From Antedon mediterranea (Eukaryota; Echinodermata; Crinoidea; Comatulida; Antedonidae), in contig NC_092672.1 of assembly GCF_964355755.1 (NCBI RefSeq), forward strand, positions 29,200,501 to 29,260,500: a stretch of DNA of 60,000 bases, read 5' to 3'. Below, piece after piece: positions 54,801 through 59,225 of this stretch; position 1 is the first letter of the stretch, and each line of letters starts with the position of its first letter. The translations under genes and the position numbers were made by a program. The notes under the pieces were generated by a model, which did not search any database, had not been told where the DNA came from, and saw only the letters and a list, made by a program, of their open reading frames with translations.

Positions 54801-57800
54801 TGACGTTTTTTATCGTGAATCCTCTGATATCACGAATCTTCAATGAGATATTTCAAACATCACTCCAATATTTAAAGTGGTGATTTTACTTCAAATTCAA
54901 TCTGCTACGGGCAAATTACAAATTATAACAAAAGATTATTGTCTTAAAATGCAATCAGCATAAGAATAATGATCATTGCATGTTGTAGTTATCTTGATAA
55001 ATTACTCAATATATAATTCAAGGTGACTAAATTTCTTGTGTTTTATGTGGCAAGATGTGATTATATATAAAGCAATTGTAATCAGCTAAAATGATTTTGA
55101 GAAGGCATCTTGTTTATTGTTTTATAATCCCTAAACATGAAATAAGAGTATATTATGGAGGTGAGGGAGCCAACTACTAACATTGGGGTGCAAATTAACA
55201 AATTTTGAATCATAAGGACGTATACGTGGTGCAATCCAACACTTGTCGCATTGATTTCATTCTTTAGTCAAGACATTTTACTTACGTTTGGTGTAAGGTC
55301 AACCCACAATTTTGCGCTGATTACTAGCTGCAATGTGGGAGTATGTTTCCATACGTGTTTGATCCAAAAATTACCAGGCTAGGTTTCACAACATTAGGCG
55401 CTTTATAAATCCAGGATATCATCATCCTCATATATTAGCAGAGTTCTGTGTATGGTACAAACACTCAGCACTCAGATAAAACTTGGCCATCTTAACATTT
55501 TCATTGAGAAGACTGTTGACTGTGAATTCTTTATCACTGTACCTGACTCAGCGGGGACAAACACAATAATGAAAAGCTTAAAATCTTTATTTGGACCTAG
55601 AACCCTAGACCATTGAAAGACAACTTGCAACCATGAAATACTCTAAACTTAAGTTAATGTTATGCTTGGTTTGATTTCATCAGAATCTAGTGAAGACAGA
55701 CTCTAAGAAAACTTCAATGTGAATTCTGTACATAATGCTTTATTTATTTTGTTGTTGTATGTTTATTGTTTGACTTTAAAGCGTGGTTGCCACTAGCGAC
55801 GCAACACAAGGACGTAACGCAATGCAAGTGAATTGACCAATCACAAGCGATGGCTTATTCGCTTGTGATTGCTAACTGTCTATAACTTCGCTTGTCATTG
55901 GTTAAAACGCTTGCGTTGCGTTTACATCCTTGCGTTACGTTCTAGTGGGAACCAAGCTTAACCAAGAACTTAAATTTAGAGACAGTGTATTTAACATCAA
56001 ATCATTACATATTATATTAAACGATTTGCAATGAATTCTGGGAATTTCTTATTATTGATTGTTTTATGATTTTGTTTTCCTTGTTAAATTTTCTCATTTT
56101 TCTTTTTTGCATGCCATATTTCTTGCATTTTGCTTTTAGGGAAAGAAGCCAATACTGATTCCAATACAACTAGACGACAAAGATCTGATAAAAAACAGGT
56201 TATCCCTGCCACTGGGACAGAGGACCCCAGTGGGTAGCCCAAAATCTGACAAGGTATCAATCACAAAAAGTGTATTACATTTCTGCATGTTACAGAATAT
56301 GTCAATCTAGTTTAAGTCTATTGGTGCCAATCCTACATGGAAAAGCTGATAATATCATTTTCTCCTTGAGGAGCAAGATATAAATTCCTTCAACACCCCT
56401 TTCCATAAATGATTAGTACAGTCTGAATTGTAGCCTGCCTGTATTTTATTAGTGCAGTAGAAGCAGGACAAATTAAATCAAATATAAATCTTGGACTAAT
56501 TCACTAATTAACAGGTGTTAAAAAAAACAACAAAAAAACAACCATTTAAAAAAAAATAAAAATGTGAGATGAATGTCTCTGAATTGTTTAACCTCAATTG
56601 AGTTTGTTTAGAATAAAAAATTAAAATATAATACCCTGTGTTTATTGACTATTAATGGTTTTTTTGCATTCATCTGAATGAAACCATGTCAAAACATGTT
56701 TTGTATTAATAAAACTCTCTGCTGGTAATTACAATAAATAATGTTTAACATGTGATTTACATGAAAACAAATAATGTATTAAATCACACACACATTTAAG
56801 AAATGTCAAACTACATTAACCCTCACTCCTATCCATGGTAGATCAGGCTCAGAATATAATGACATAAATTGGGAGTTGATTGGTTAACCTCAAACCATGT
56901 GATTGATTGATTGATTGATGATTGGCTTGCTAATTGAAGGATTATTTCAGCATGGTTTCAAATTATGAGTTCAAATTTGTTTCGCTAATTGAAGAATTGT
57001 TTTCTAGTATTTATTTGACTCCATGATTAGATCCTGATATGCTCATGTAATTTTAATCAACCTATTAACCTCAAGTATCTTGGACAGATTTAGTTTTTAT
57101 TATTTTTGATAGGACAGACAGAATAATTTAGTGGCCTGGTTGATTGATCACATTCCAATCACCATGTGGCCATTTGTTTTGAACTCAATTTAATTAATTA
57201 GAACCAATATAAAAAAAAAAAAAATTTTTAAGGAAGGTTTAAAAACAAAACATAAAAAAACATAACATCTTTCAGCATGTGTCTGTATTTAAACAACAGT
57301 ATAATAATAATCATTTAAAAAAAAAAGATTGTTATAAATATAAAATAATTTAAAATAATTTTGTCAAATGTATGGAATTTTATTATAAACTTCTAAATAC
57401 ATTTTTTTAAATATCTGAATGTCATACTATCTTATTCTGGATAAAAATAGCTATTACAAAATGGAAATTAATGACAATTTAAAAATAGAGGTTACCGTTT
57501 TAAAATGATTCATATATATATTTTTTCAAATATAATTAATTAATTTATAATAAAATAAATAAACAAAAGTAACTACATTTTTTTTAAATCTTCACAACAA
57601 AAATGCAAAATTCAAATAATTTTTTTTTTTAAATAATCATATTTTTCAATATATTTTTTAATCACTAAACAATTAATTTTCAAAGTCTGCAAACTATTAT
57701 CATTTTTCTGCTTATGTTTAGCCAGGTACATAAATCTGCACCATTTTTTTTATCATTTTACTACTATGAAATTATACTTTCAAAATGCATAATTAAACAT

Positions 57801-58017
57801 TAGACACATTTTGCTTAAAATTCATGAACAATTTATACACTTTTTTGAATAAATATATTCTTCATTAAAAAATTAATAAATTTGATTTTTTTCTTCTTAA
57901 AATGACATTTTACAACCTTTTTTTCTAGCGTATGAGAGAATTTTTCCATGTGGACCTTGAAATCTTAGGAGCTAAAGAAGTTGTGAAAGTCCAATCAATA
58001 AAAAACAAGTCTCTCAG
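3792..58017 (+). CDS. PLEKHG5: PLEKHG5 (Syx)-like RhoGEF, N-terminal part, eight exons, 3' incomplete
   Basis: Eight exons with GT/AG borders join in phase and give about 240 codons (722 nt, two bases carried past the last exon). Seen: a Cys/His module across exons 2-3 (C-x4-C, C-x4-C about ten residues later, then C-x2-C-x4-H-x7-H), an acidic Ser-rich linker, a Lys/Arg stretch in exon 6, and a segment in exon 8 starting RMREFFHVDLEI and ending KNKSL. Known, from memory: long PLEKHG5 isoforms begin with this kind of Cys/His module, then a basic KxKKKARRR-like stretch and a Ras-binding/ubiquitin-like domain, ahead of the DH-PH module that activates RhoA in the cytosol and at junctions. Inferred: this is the orthologue and the catalytic exons lie beyond position 60000. 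Family assignment rests on remembered pattern, not on a search. An alternative is another protein with the same zinc module. Confidence 0.72.
3913..4034 (+). CDS. PLEKHG5: Exon 2: first half of zinc module
   Basis: Acceptor ttctttgcag ends at 3912 and donor aag|gttagt starts at 4035. The exon enters with one carried base and leaves in phase 0. It encodes a Pro/Ser/Lys-rich lead (LALNSPDSPKPEPKQGGK), then an Ile-rich strand and CQSLSC followed by PQSGTPAVK. CQSLSC supplies the first two metal-binding cysteines. In my memory of human PLEKHG5 the same place reads C-x4-C followed by a short stretch ending AAKV, which matches the AVK here. The frame runs on past the donor to 4112, but that extension is intronic in character. 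Confidence 0.78.
4174..4396. repeat. Cluster of 'agttatccgct' palindromes
   Basis: A perfect 32-bp palindrome at 4174-4205 (arm agttatccgcttggta) is followed by two 26-bp palindromes at 4248-4273 and 4371-4396 (arm agttatccgct, spacer tagt) and a half copy near 4307. Each is followed by 'ccttgta/g' and a poly-T run, so they form a tandem array of roughly 60-120-bp units. The 10-mer gcggataact also occurs just before the terminal hairpin of every Helitron unit downstream. Confidence 0.8.
4443..5949 (+). mobile_element. Helitron-like non-autonomous unit A
   Basis: Starts TCTTTCTTTCTGTC after a T and ends CTAG at 5946-5949. A perfect hairpin at 5919-5939 (aactcgtca-aag-tgacgagtt) lies six bases before the terminal tcatgtCTAG-adjacent end, followed by T. 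This is the classic Helitron layout: 5' TC, 3' hairpin then CTRR, no terminal inverted repeats. No Rep/helicase frame is present. The unit contains two diverged segments near 5100-5220 and 5460-5590, both with gtgacgtcatc-atggcca. Confidence 0.7.
5951..7481 (+). mobile_element. Helitron-like unit B
   Basis: Starts at the T following unit A's CTAG-T and ends at CTAG 7478-7481, with the same 21-nt hairpin just upstream. Collinear with unit A along its whole length with moderate divergence. Small spurious frames on both strands are not genes. Confidence 0.7.
7483..8902 (+). mobile_element. Helitron-like unit C, rearranged
   Basis: Begins with the first ~300 bp of a unit, then restarts at about 7791 with the 'ttttgtgtctcgc' head sequence, and lacks part of the distal segment. 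It ends with the hairpin and CTAG at 8899-8902. This looks like a recombinant of two copies. Confidence 0.65.
8904..10363 (+). mobile_element. Helitron-like unit D
   Basis: Full-length-looking unit ending CTAG at 10360-10363 and followed by T. Its terminal hairpin has one mismatch (aactcgtca versus tgacaagtt). Its distal 500 bp are nearly identical to those of unit B (for example around 6970-7240 and 9850-10110), so B and D share a more recent ancestor there than either does with A. Confidence 0.7.
10534..10640 (+). repeat. tRNA-derived SINE fragment
   Basis: A degraded B-box-like 'gagtttgaatcttggtt' is followed by 'tttttctcattctcacag'. The same tail follows a tRNA-like head at 38905-39000, so these are two members of one SINE family. 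Confidence 0.5.
12928..13789. mobile_element. TIR element with 'gtgtataagtc' ends, ~862 bp
   Basis: The left end 'cgtatattttggtgtataag' is the reverse complement of the right end 'cttatacaccgaaatatacg' apart from one base. Related 'ggtgcgtcttatacaccg' motifs recur just inside both ends. The interior is GC-richer and has no transposase frame. Target-site duplication not resolved. Confidence 0.7.
14210..14300. repeat. 'ttgcccttcgggcaa' repeat fragment
   Basis: A palindromic 'ttgcccttcgggcaa' is followed by a second 'ggttgccctcatcat' and 'acttgcccact'. It resembles debris of a dispersed repeat; family not identified. Confidence 0.4.
14382..14460 (+). repeat. tRNA-Leu/Ser-like SINE head
   Basis: 'gtggccgagtggttaag' matches the A-box region of class II tRNAs, and 'gagtttgaggatcactc' lies at B-box distance. 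There is no cloverleaf good enough for a functional tRNA. It leads into a tandem array, so it is a SINE head. Confidence 0.55.
14441..14720 (+). repeat. ~105-bp tandem repeat, three copies
   Basis: 'gctccatggtagaacaagtc' starts at about 14456, 14549 and (as ccatgatagaac) 14642, each followed by cagataaagactaattaacc-like sequence and 'aatacac'. The unit seems to be the SINE body duplicated in tandem. Confidence 0.65.
15270..15640 (+). repeat. 20-bp minisatellite 'gtaaagtttcaccatgtttg'
   Basis: About eleven clean copies lie at 15349-15580, with alternating aagg/aaag and acta/acca variants suggesting a 40- or 60-bp higher-order unit. Diverged copies (ggtcaagt, ggtcaggttgg) extend on both sides. 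Confidence 0.85.
16019..16162. mobile_element. MITE family 1, copy 1
   Basis: Ends 'aagcttggttcccac' and 'gtgggaaccacgctt' are inverted. The interior is made of short 'caagcg' and 'acgcaa' words. Nearly identical to the reverse complement of the copy at 55781-55959 except for two gaps. Confidence 0.8.
16165..16425 (-). repeat. SINE, minus strand
   Basis: Contains 'gatacaagcaatgcggcgag' and 'accaggtacccatttatac', the reverse of a common marine-animal SINE body, ending (read on the minus strand) in 'gcgctatataaa'. Related pieces on the + strand are at 45842-45960 and 55315-55432. A spurious 80-codon frame runs through it. Confidence 0.6.
16741..16935. repeat. Repeat debris with 'gcctacgacttgcgt' words
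   Basis: Short internal duplications (tacgacttgcgtagcc / tacgacttgcgtggcc; gtggcattattaac twice). GC-richer than its surroundings, family unknown. Confidence 0.4.
18015..18150 (-). mobile_element. 3' tail of a 5'-truncated LINE
   Basis: On the minus strand it reads 'gaatttcctttttgaggatc', then 'aataaaagttatcttatctt', that is, a 3' UTR end running into a (tcttat)n-type microsatellite. This tail is typical of CR1/Rex-like LINEs of fish and marine invertebrates, from memory. No coding part is present. Confidence 0.5.
18230..18420. repeat. Dispersed 'ccctgaataggggt' repeat
   Basis: Contains 'ttccctgaataggggttact'. Similar words recur at 17810-17840 (tcctgaataggagt) and 21083-21130 (tcctgaataggggtgtct), always near 'agagggg'. 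It is a dispersed repeat of unknown type. Confidence 0.45.
19282..19329 (+). CDS. Possible alternative first coding exon
   Basis: ATG at 19282 opens a 16-codon peptide, MLSCSSDEDVPEVELK, that ends in phase 0 at a plausible donor (aag|gtagga). Exon 3 begins in phase 0, so a transcript starting here would read straight into it, lacking the first cysteine pair of the zinc module. No acceptor in phase precedes it, which fits a first exon rather than an internal one. A 'cattggttacc' CCAAT-like box lies near 19027. It cannot sit between exons 2 and 3 without breaking the cysteine spacing. Support is compositional only. Confidence 0.4.
19470..19544. mobile_element. MITE family 1, partial copy
   Basis: 'caatcacaagcaataattga' to 'ccagtggaaaccaagctt' matches the right half of the copies at 16019 and 55781. 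The left half is missing or too decayed to see. Confidence 0.55.
22430..22740. repeat. Degenerate (atc/att)n microsatellite
   Basis: Long run of atcatt, atcatc and aaatcat words ending just before exon 3. Low complexity. Confidence 0.7.
22765..22891 (+). CDS. PLEKHG5: Exon 3: second half of zinc module
   Basis: Acceptor ctgttctgttttag ends at 22764; donor caag|gtaaga starts at 22892. It enters in phase 0 and leaves with one base. The 42 codons start SCHNTSCTSQNNNEELMLC and continue VICDQTIHSAEQFKSHTRL. This supplies C-x4-C, then C-x2-C-x4-H-x7-H, a B-box-like arrangement. From memory, human PLEKHG5 has CHHADC, then LNLCEACDSKFHS and a following GHVRFDLP-type segment; the ELMLCVICDQ-x-IHS here follows it closely in order and spacing. 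This is the strongest single piece of homology in the window. Confidence 0.85.
22892..24408 (+). other. Intron 3
   Basis: 1.5 kb of AT-rich DNA between exons 3 and 4. It holds a short (cctttta)n-type array near 23066-23112 and a copy of a dispersed 'gacccaacaaagtgtc' repeat near 24150-24255, also seen near 662 and, more diverged, near 17720. Nothing else stands out. Confidence 0.7.
24409..24502 (+). CDS. PLEKHG5: Exon 4: acidic Ser/Asp-rich linker
   Basis: Acceptor tttattttatag ends at 24408; donor ct|gtaagt starts at 24503. The base carried from exon 3 completes a Glu codon. The peptide begins ESDFLRGLSSKSAPAN and goes on through an Asp-rich stretch ending DVND, leaving two bases. No domain is recognised; an acidic linker between the zinc module and the Ras-binding-like domain is also present in the PLEKHG5 I remember. 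Confidence rests on both splice sites, open phase and peptide composition unlike the surrounding AT-rich DNA. Confidence 0.8.
24503..27446 (+). other. Intron 4
   Basis: 2.9 kb of AT-rich DNA. It contains one MITE copy (26583-26719) and an inverted pair around 24825-24955, where 'tggtgcgccaaactgtcatt' is matched in reverse by 'aatgacagtttggtgcgc'. No exon candidate was convincing. Confidence 0.7.
26583..26719. mobile_element. MITE family 2, copy 1
   Basis: 'agctctgtatacactatcaa' at the left is matched in reverse by 'gatagtttagacagagct' at the right. The interior has 'gtgatatg' and 'aaatatg' words shared by all four copies. Confidence 0.75.
27447..27470 (+). CDS. PLEKHG5: Exon 5: 24-nt microexon
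   Basis: Acceptor ttcttctacag ends at 27446; donor cg|gtaaga starts at 27471. It takes two carried bases and passes two on, so the phase is unchanged whether it is included or skipped. It encodes about eight residues, YRFYRSY plus part of an Arg. Tyr/Arg-rich microexons of 3n length are commonly alternative in neurons; that is inference here. The perfect splice signals and phase fit are what support it. Confidence 0.65.
28676..28693 (+). CDS. Possible 18-nt cassette microexon
   Basis: Acceptor gcggacactag and donor aag|gtagat enclose 18 nt that preserve the phase between exons 5 and 6 and would add six residues, A-K-R-R-K plus an Arg split across the junction. A pyrimidine-rich tract (tgtctattt) lies upstream. 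Exons 5 and 6 also join directly in frame, so this is optional at best. Confidence 0.25.
29184..29222 (+). repeat. SINE 3' tail 'gcgctatatgaatg...(att)n'
   Basis: 'agagcgctatatgaatgtgg' followed by tattattattatt. Isolated 3' end of the SINE type seen at 2379 and 16165. Confidence 0.5.
30085..31150. mobile_element. Foldback/long-TIR DNA transposon, 1066 bp, 9-bp TSD
   Basis: Flanked by perfect 9-bp duplications ataattaag (30076-30084 and 31151-31159). Ends are gggtgtcacgaaagctcaga and its reverse complement, with three internal cgaaagct repeats per arm. Further in, segments around 30410-30650 pair in reverse with 30820-31050, so nearly the whole element folds on itself except for a ~230-bp insert in the left arm (30181-30407). 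No transposase. A 9-bp duplication and G-rich ends suggest a Mutator-like (MuDR/Rehavkus) relative. Confidence 0.88.
32230..32890. repeat. ~95-bp tandem satellite, about seven copies
   Basis: Each unit has 'ttcgaatataaggtcattgc', 'tctgaccaatgggagg', a G/T-rich stretch (ggtgtgtgttt...ggggg) and 'agttaattgacacaggttgt'. Copies begin near 32257, 32354, 32457, 32557, 32659, 32765 and 32850, with variable G-run lengths. Confidence 0.85.
34580..34598. promoter_or_regulatory. Palindrome with consensus estrogen-response-element half-sites
   Basis: gtgggtcaggctgacccac is a perfect inverted repeat with a 3-nt spacer. It contains GGTCA-nnn-TGACC, the consensus spacing for steroid-type nuclear receptors. 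Sequence match only; may be chance or a repeat hairpin. Confidence 0.3.
35720..35940 (-). other. GC-elevated patch with open frames on the minus strand
   Basis: Base composition is clearly richer in G+C than the flanks. On the minus strand one frame runs from about 35957 to 35721 and a second contains CQRCNCMSTNKLLIRRHL before a stop. I recognise neither. It may be an old transposon or retrocopy fragment. Confidence 0.3.
37080..37500. repeat. ~175-bp tandem duplication ending in 'ctgcagttactgcag'
   Basis: 'gttgattgaactcttcagtt' occurs at about 37164 and 37328, each followed by aaaagg-acca, a 'ctactgcag' palindrome and 'ttttgtatacacta'. A third partial copy ends near 37495. The same palindrome occurs alone at 21539 and, partly, at 15985. 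Confidence 0.75.
38905..39000 (+). repeat. tRNA-derived SINE
   Basis: 'ggccaagtgatctaggacat' resembles an A-box region, and 'ccaggttcgagtcttggtt' a B-box, at tRNA spacing. It is followed by 'tttttctcattctcacag', shared with 10534-10640. Weak cloverleaf, so a SINE rather than a tRNA gene. Confidence 0.65.
39595..39734. mobile_element. MITE family 2, copy 2
   Basis: Ends 'aagctctgtctacactatca' and 'catagtgtagacagagctt' are near-perfect inverted repeats. About 140 bp, no coding capacity. Confidence 0.85.
40814..41662. mobile_element. Harbinger-like non-autonomous transposon, 849 bp
   Basis: Ends GGGCCTGTTTCTAT and ATAGAAACAGGCCC are exact inverted repeats, flanked by TAA at 40811-40813 and 41663-41665. 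A 3-bp TWA duplication and GGGCCTGTTT-type ends are hallmarks of PIF/Harbinger. The subterminal regions are packed with 'aaccgttctt' and 'aaaccggttt' motifs in both orientations. No transposase frame. Confidence 0.85.
42228..42554 (+). mobile_element. Full-length-looking tRNA-derived SINE
   Basis: tRNA-like head: A-box 'agtggttagagcattgg', anticodon-arm-like 'gacttgcaatcaag', B-box 'ggttcaagcccgg'. A central 'ccttgagcaagattctttat' block follows, which from memory is shared with V-SINE-type elements. It ends in (acctt)n. About 327 bp. Frames on the minus strand through it are spurious. Confidence 0.85.
43735..44236 (+). pseudogene. Reverse transcriptase remnant (LINE ORF2)
   Basis: The first frame, to 44034, carries the fingers/palm part: a GQYGFRKKYST block and the catalytic-motif-A segment FLDLSKAFDTINHD, followed by LSNYGIRGLP. 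The catalytic YxDD motif is missing. From about 44033 a different frame (+1) gives the C-terminal end, HSYKTRSS through YFGPKLWTSL to a stop at 44236. The palm/thumb between them was lost in a deletion near 44030, so the copy is dead. Confidence 0.85.
43735..44690 (+). mobile_element. 5'-truncated, internally deleted non-LTR retrotransposon
   Basis: Contains reverse-transcriptase sequence (next entry), a 3' UTR and a terminal (cgaaa)n tail at about 44668-44688. The RT motif style fits the Jockey/CR1 group. Endonuclease and the 5' half are absent. Confidence 0.85.
44865..44945 (-). repeat. tRNA-like SINE fragment
   Basis: On the minus strand: 'gacttgtagcttgggggg' then 'catgggttcaaatccggcc', a good B-box. 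Poor cloverleaf. Confidence 0.45.
45162..45412 (+). repeat. 50-bp minisatellite, five nearly identical copies
   Basis: Units start gcttaggcatcagcaacatg at 45181, 45231, 45281, 45331 and 45381 and differ by about one base, so the expansion is recent. A degenerate zone (45413-45840) with 'aaccttaacttagtttacag' and 'gacctcaact' words follows and looks like the older source. Confidence 0.92.
45842..45960 (+). repeat. SINE fragment with 'agctgcaac...gcgctacataa'
   Basis: 'gctagctgcaacattatgg', 'gtttgatccaaaaatggcc' and 'gcgctacataag' followed by an att tail match the reverse of 16165-16265. Confidence 0.6.
46390..46475. repeat. Short direct repeat 'atctcaacccctcgtttgat'
   Basis: The 20-mer occurs twice, about 32 bases apart. 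No other feature. Confidence 0.5.
47951..48110 (-). other. Acidic-tail open frame between (atc)n runs
   Basis: On the minus strand a frame reads FKLDNSFREEKFNEAYILKW, then KTSEDEDDDDHDDDE and a stop, directly followed by an A-rich run. Charged, protein-like residues between two (atc)n microsatellites. It could be a retrocopy's 3' end, a last exon of an unseen minus-strand gene, or chance. The source protein is not recognised. Confidence 0.25.
51750..51912. mobile_element. MITE family 2, copy 3
   Basis: 'aagctctgtctacactataa' pairs in reverse with 'gatagtgtagacaaagcgtt'. The interior shares 'catatcactac' and 'gggcacatcacac' with the other copies. Confidence 0.8.
52893..52971 (+). CDS. PLEKHG5: Exon 6: basic stretch
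   Basis: Acceptor ttttcttgtcatag ends at 52892; donor gag|gtatgt starts at 52972. Two carried bases plus the first g give Arg, and the exon ends in phase 0. The peptide starts ESKPIDITRSDSKLKRK and continues AVIKRRNTE. The KLKRKAVIKRRNTE part resembles the remembered human KLSKKKARRRHTDD segment just ahead of the Ras-binding domain. It could act as a nuclear-localisation or lipid-contact patch; that is inference. Confidence 0.8.
53727..53771 (-). ncRNA. Hammerhead ribozyme (type I-like), minus strand
   Basis: Read on the minus strand: stem I 5' strand CTGCA (53771-53767); core CTGACGA (53766-53760, fits CUGANGA); stem II GATCT-loop AATA-AGATC (53759-53746), 5 perfect pairs; core GAAA (53745-53742, its last A opening stem III); stem III palindrome ACAG-TA-CTGT (53742-53733); cleavage nucleotide C (53732) in a GTC triplet; stem I 3' strand TGCAG (53731-53727), pairing perfectly with the first strand. 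Every invariant core position is met. Short stem III hammerheads of this kind are known in Penelope-like retroelements and retrozymes; this copy is probably a remnant of one. Confidence 0.85.
54239..54368. mobile_element. MITE family 1, copy 3
   Basis: 'aagcttggttcccactagga' at the left and 'gcccaagtgagaactaagcg' at the right. The left end is preceded by an extra 'tttaaagcttgg', so the terminus is duplicated. The interior is diverged from the other copies. Confidence 0.7.
55315..55432 (+). repeat. SINE fragment
   Basis: 'ttactagctgcaatgtggga', 'gtttgatccaaaaattacc' and 'aggcgctttataaatcc' match the family at 16165 (reverse) and 45842. Confidence 0.6.
55781..55959. mobile_element. MITE family 1, copy 4 (longest)
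   Basis: 'aagcgtggttgccactagcg' and 'ctagtgggaaccaagctt' are inverted ends; 179 bp. An inner inverted pair, 'caatcacaagcgatggctta' against 'taagc...cgcttgtgattg', can fold separately. It lies in opposite orientation to copy 1. Confidence 0.85.
56140..56253 (+). CDS. PLEKHG5: Exon 7: 38-codon exon before the Ras-binding-like domain
   Basis: Acceptor cattttgcttttag ends at 56139; donor aag|gtatca starts at 56254. It starts and ends in phase 0, so skipping it would keep the frame. The peptide begins GKKPILIPIQLDDKDLIKNR and continues into a Ser/Pro part, SLPLGQRTPVGSPKSDK, with TP and SP sites. I remember no counterpart of this segment at this place in human PLEKHG5, so it may be lineage-specific or alternatively spliced. 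Confidence 0.8.
56254..57928 (+). other. Intron 7
   Basis: 1.7 kb of very AT-rich DNA with many A and T runs (57.2-57.9 kb) and a short (attg)n run near 56901-56925. I see nothing functional. Confidence 0.7.
57929..58017 (+). CDS. PLEKHG5: Exon 8: start of Ras-binding/ubiquitin-like domain
   Basis: Acceptor cctttttttctag ends at 57928; donor ag|gttggt starts at 58018. It enters in phase 0 and leaves with two bases. The peptide begins RMREFFHVDLEILGAKEVVK and ends VQSIKNKSL. The alternating hydrophobics followed by K-x-K-SL fit the first beta hairpin of a Ras-binding/ubiquitin-like fold; from memory the human protein has FDLNVDIE ... KKKSLGEVL here. The domain would be completed in the next exon, which I could not find before position 60000. 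Confidence 0.8.
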
Positions 58018-58072
58018 GTTGGTTGTTTTTTCTTCTTATTTCACAAGCATAATTAGGCCTGTACACTGGTAA

Positions 58073-58311
58073 AACCTTTATTTACACTATCAAACTTTAT
58101 GTGACAACAAAATCTGATTTGCCAATATATGAACATAATGATGTCCTATCACTACCATATTTAGGCATACCACTACCATATTTAGGCATACCACTACCAT
58201 ATTTAGGCATACCACTACCATATTTAGGCATACCACTACCATATTTAGGCACATCACACTTTTTGTCAAATTTGTCAAACTTGTTTGATAGTAATAGTAT
58301 ACACAGCTTAA
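58073..58311. mobile_element. MITE family 2, copy 4, with internal minisatellite
   Basis: Ends 'acactatcaaactttatgtg' and 'tttgatagtaatagtatac' are inverted but more decayed. The interior contains five copies of a 21-bp unit (58151-58250), absent in the other three copies. Confidence 0.75.
58151..58250 (+). repeat. 21-bp minisatellite inside a MITE
   Basis: Unit actaccatatttaggcatacc repeated five times with almost no divergence. It gives spurious repetitive frames on both strands. Confidence 0.92.
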
Positions 58312-59159
58312 AGATAGGTGGTGGAGGTTATGACATATTTTCTATTCCACCACCACCTTTTCTCCAATTTTCTGAAATAATAATCTTTATTTTGATAATG
58401 TTGTTCAGCTAAAATGGTATAGTAATTACAGTTTATTGACTGGTGATAAACAACTTTAGTTAAGGCACGTCACTTGGAAAAAACTTAGAAAAACACTAAA
58501 ATCATTGTTAATGTTAATAGGTTAAATGCTTAAAAAGTGTTTTCAAATAATGTCTTCATTATTAAGTCAATCATTTGTCCGACATTCATTTCCTTTCTCC
58601 TTGGACCAACAGGGTATAATTTTTTTAGGTCTAAGAGGTTTTAAATCTAAGAGCTTAAGATTTGAGGTTAAGTACTGAAACTCTGCTTGTCCCTTCTTTA
58701 TGTGGCGTCACAATGAAACCAAGCTATTATTCAAGGCCTAGACAATTATGTTTTATCGTCAGATATAGATATTCAAAAGAAAAATCTATTGATTAAGAGT
58801 ACATTCAAACGTACAGTTGGTTGTGTATCGTAGCGCGAGGTCACATTATAATTAGTTTCGTAACAGAAAAATGTTCTTTAGATTTGATTTTATAACGCTT
58901 TCATTAAAAACTAAAGTGTTGATGATCGAGGAAACAATCTGGCATGTTGGAATAAATTTGTTTGTGACTTGCTGGTCAAAATCATTGATGTATGACTTTA
59001 ATATTGTGACTATTGAAACCTATGAAAGTGTCATAGCAGGTGGATTGCATATTTTCCTTGTTTAAATTTAGTATGAAAGCTCCTGTACTGTAGGTCTGGA
59101 CAGGCCTTTAATTCAAGTATGTTCTAACCCTGAGTCTTTAAAAAGTCTGTGTCATGAGA

Positions 59160-59225
59160 AAAAAAAAGCTCATGGCATCTGGCAGGATTTGAACCCAAGA
59201 CCCGGGGAAGCTAAAACTCAACTCA
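59160..59225 (-). repeat. tRNA-like SINE scrap
   Basis: On the minus strand 'gggtcttgggttcaaatcct' gives a B-box (ggttcaaatcc) with 'ttttagcttccccggg' upstream. Only part of the tRNA-like head is visible. Confidence 0.45.

Larger units (their letters stand above)
52972..56139 (+). other. Intron 6
   Basis: 3.2 kb. 53.2-53.7 kb is extremely AT-rich. It contains the minus-strand hammerhead ribozyme (53727-53771), two copies of a 'gcttggttcccactag' MITE (54239, 55781) and a SINE fragment (55315). No extra exon was found. Confidence 0.7.

Noticed and set aside
58090-58412. Repetitive frames on both strands through the PYLGIPL / CLNMVV repeats
   Set aside because: Direct translation of the 21-bp minisatellite inside a MITE.
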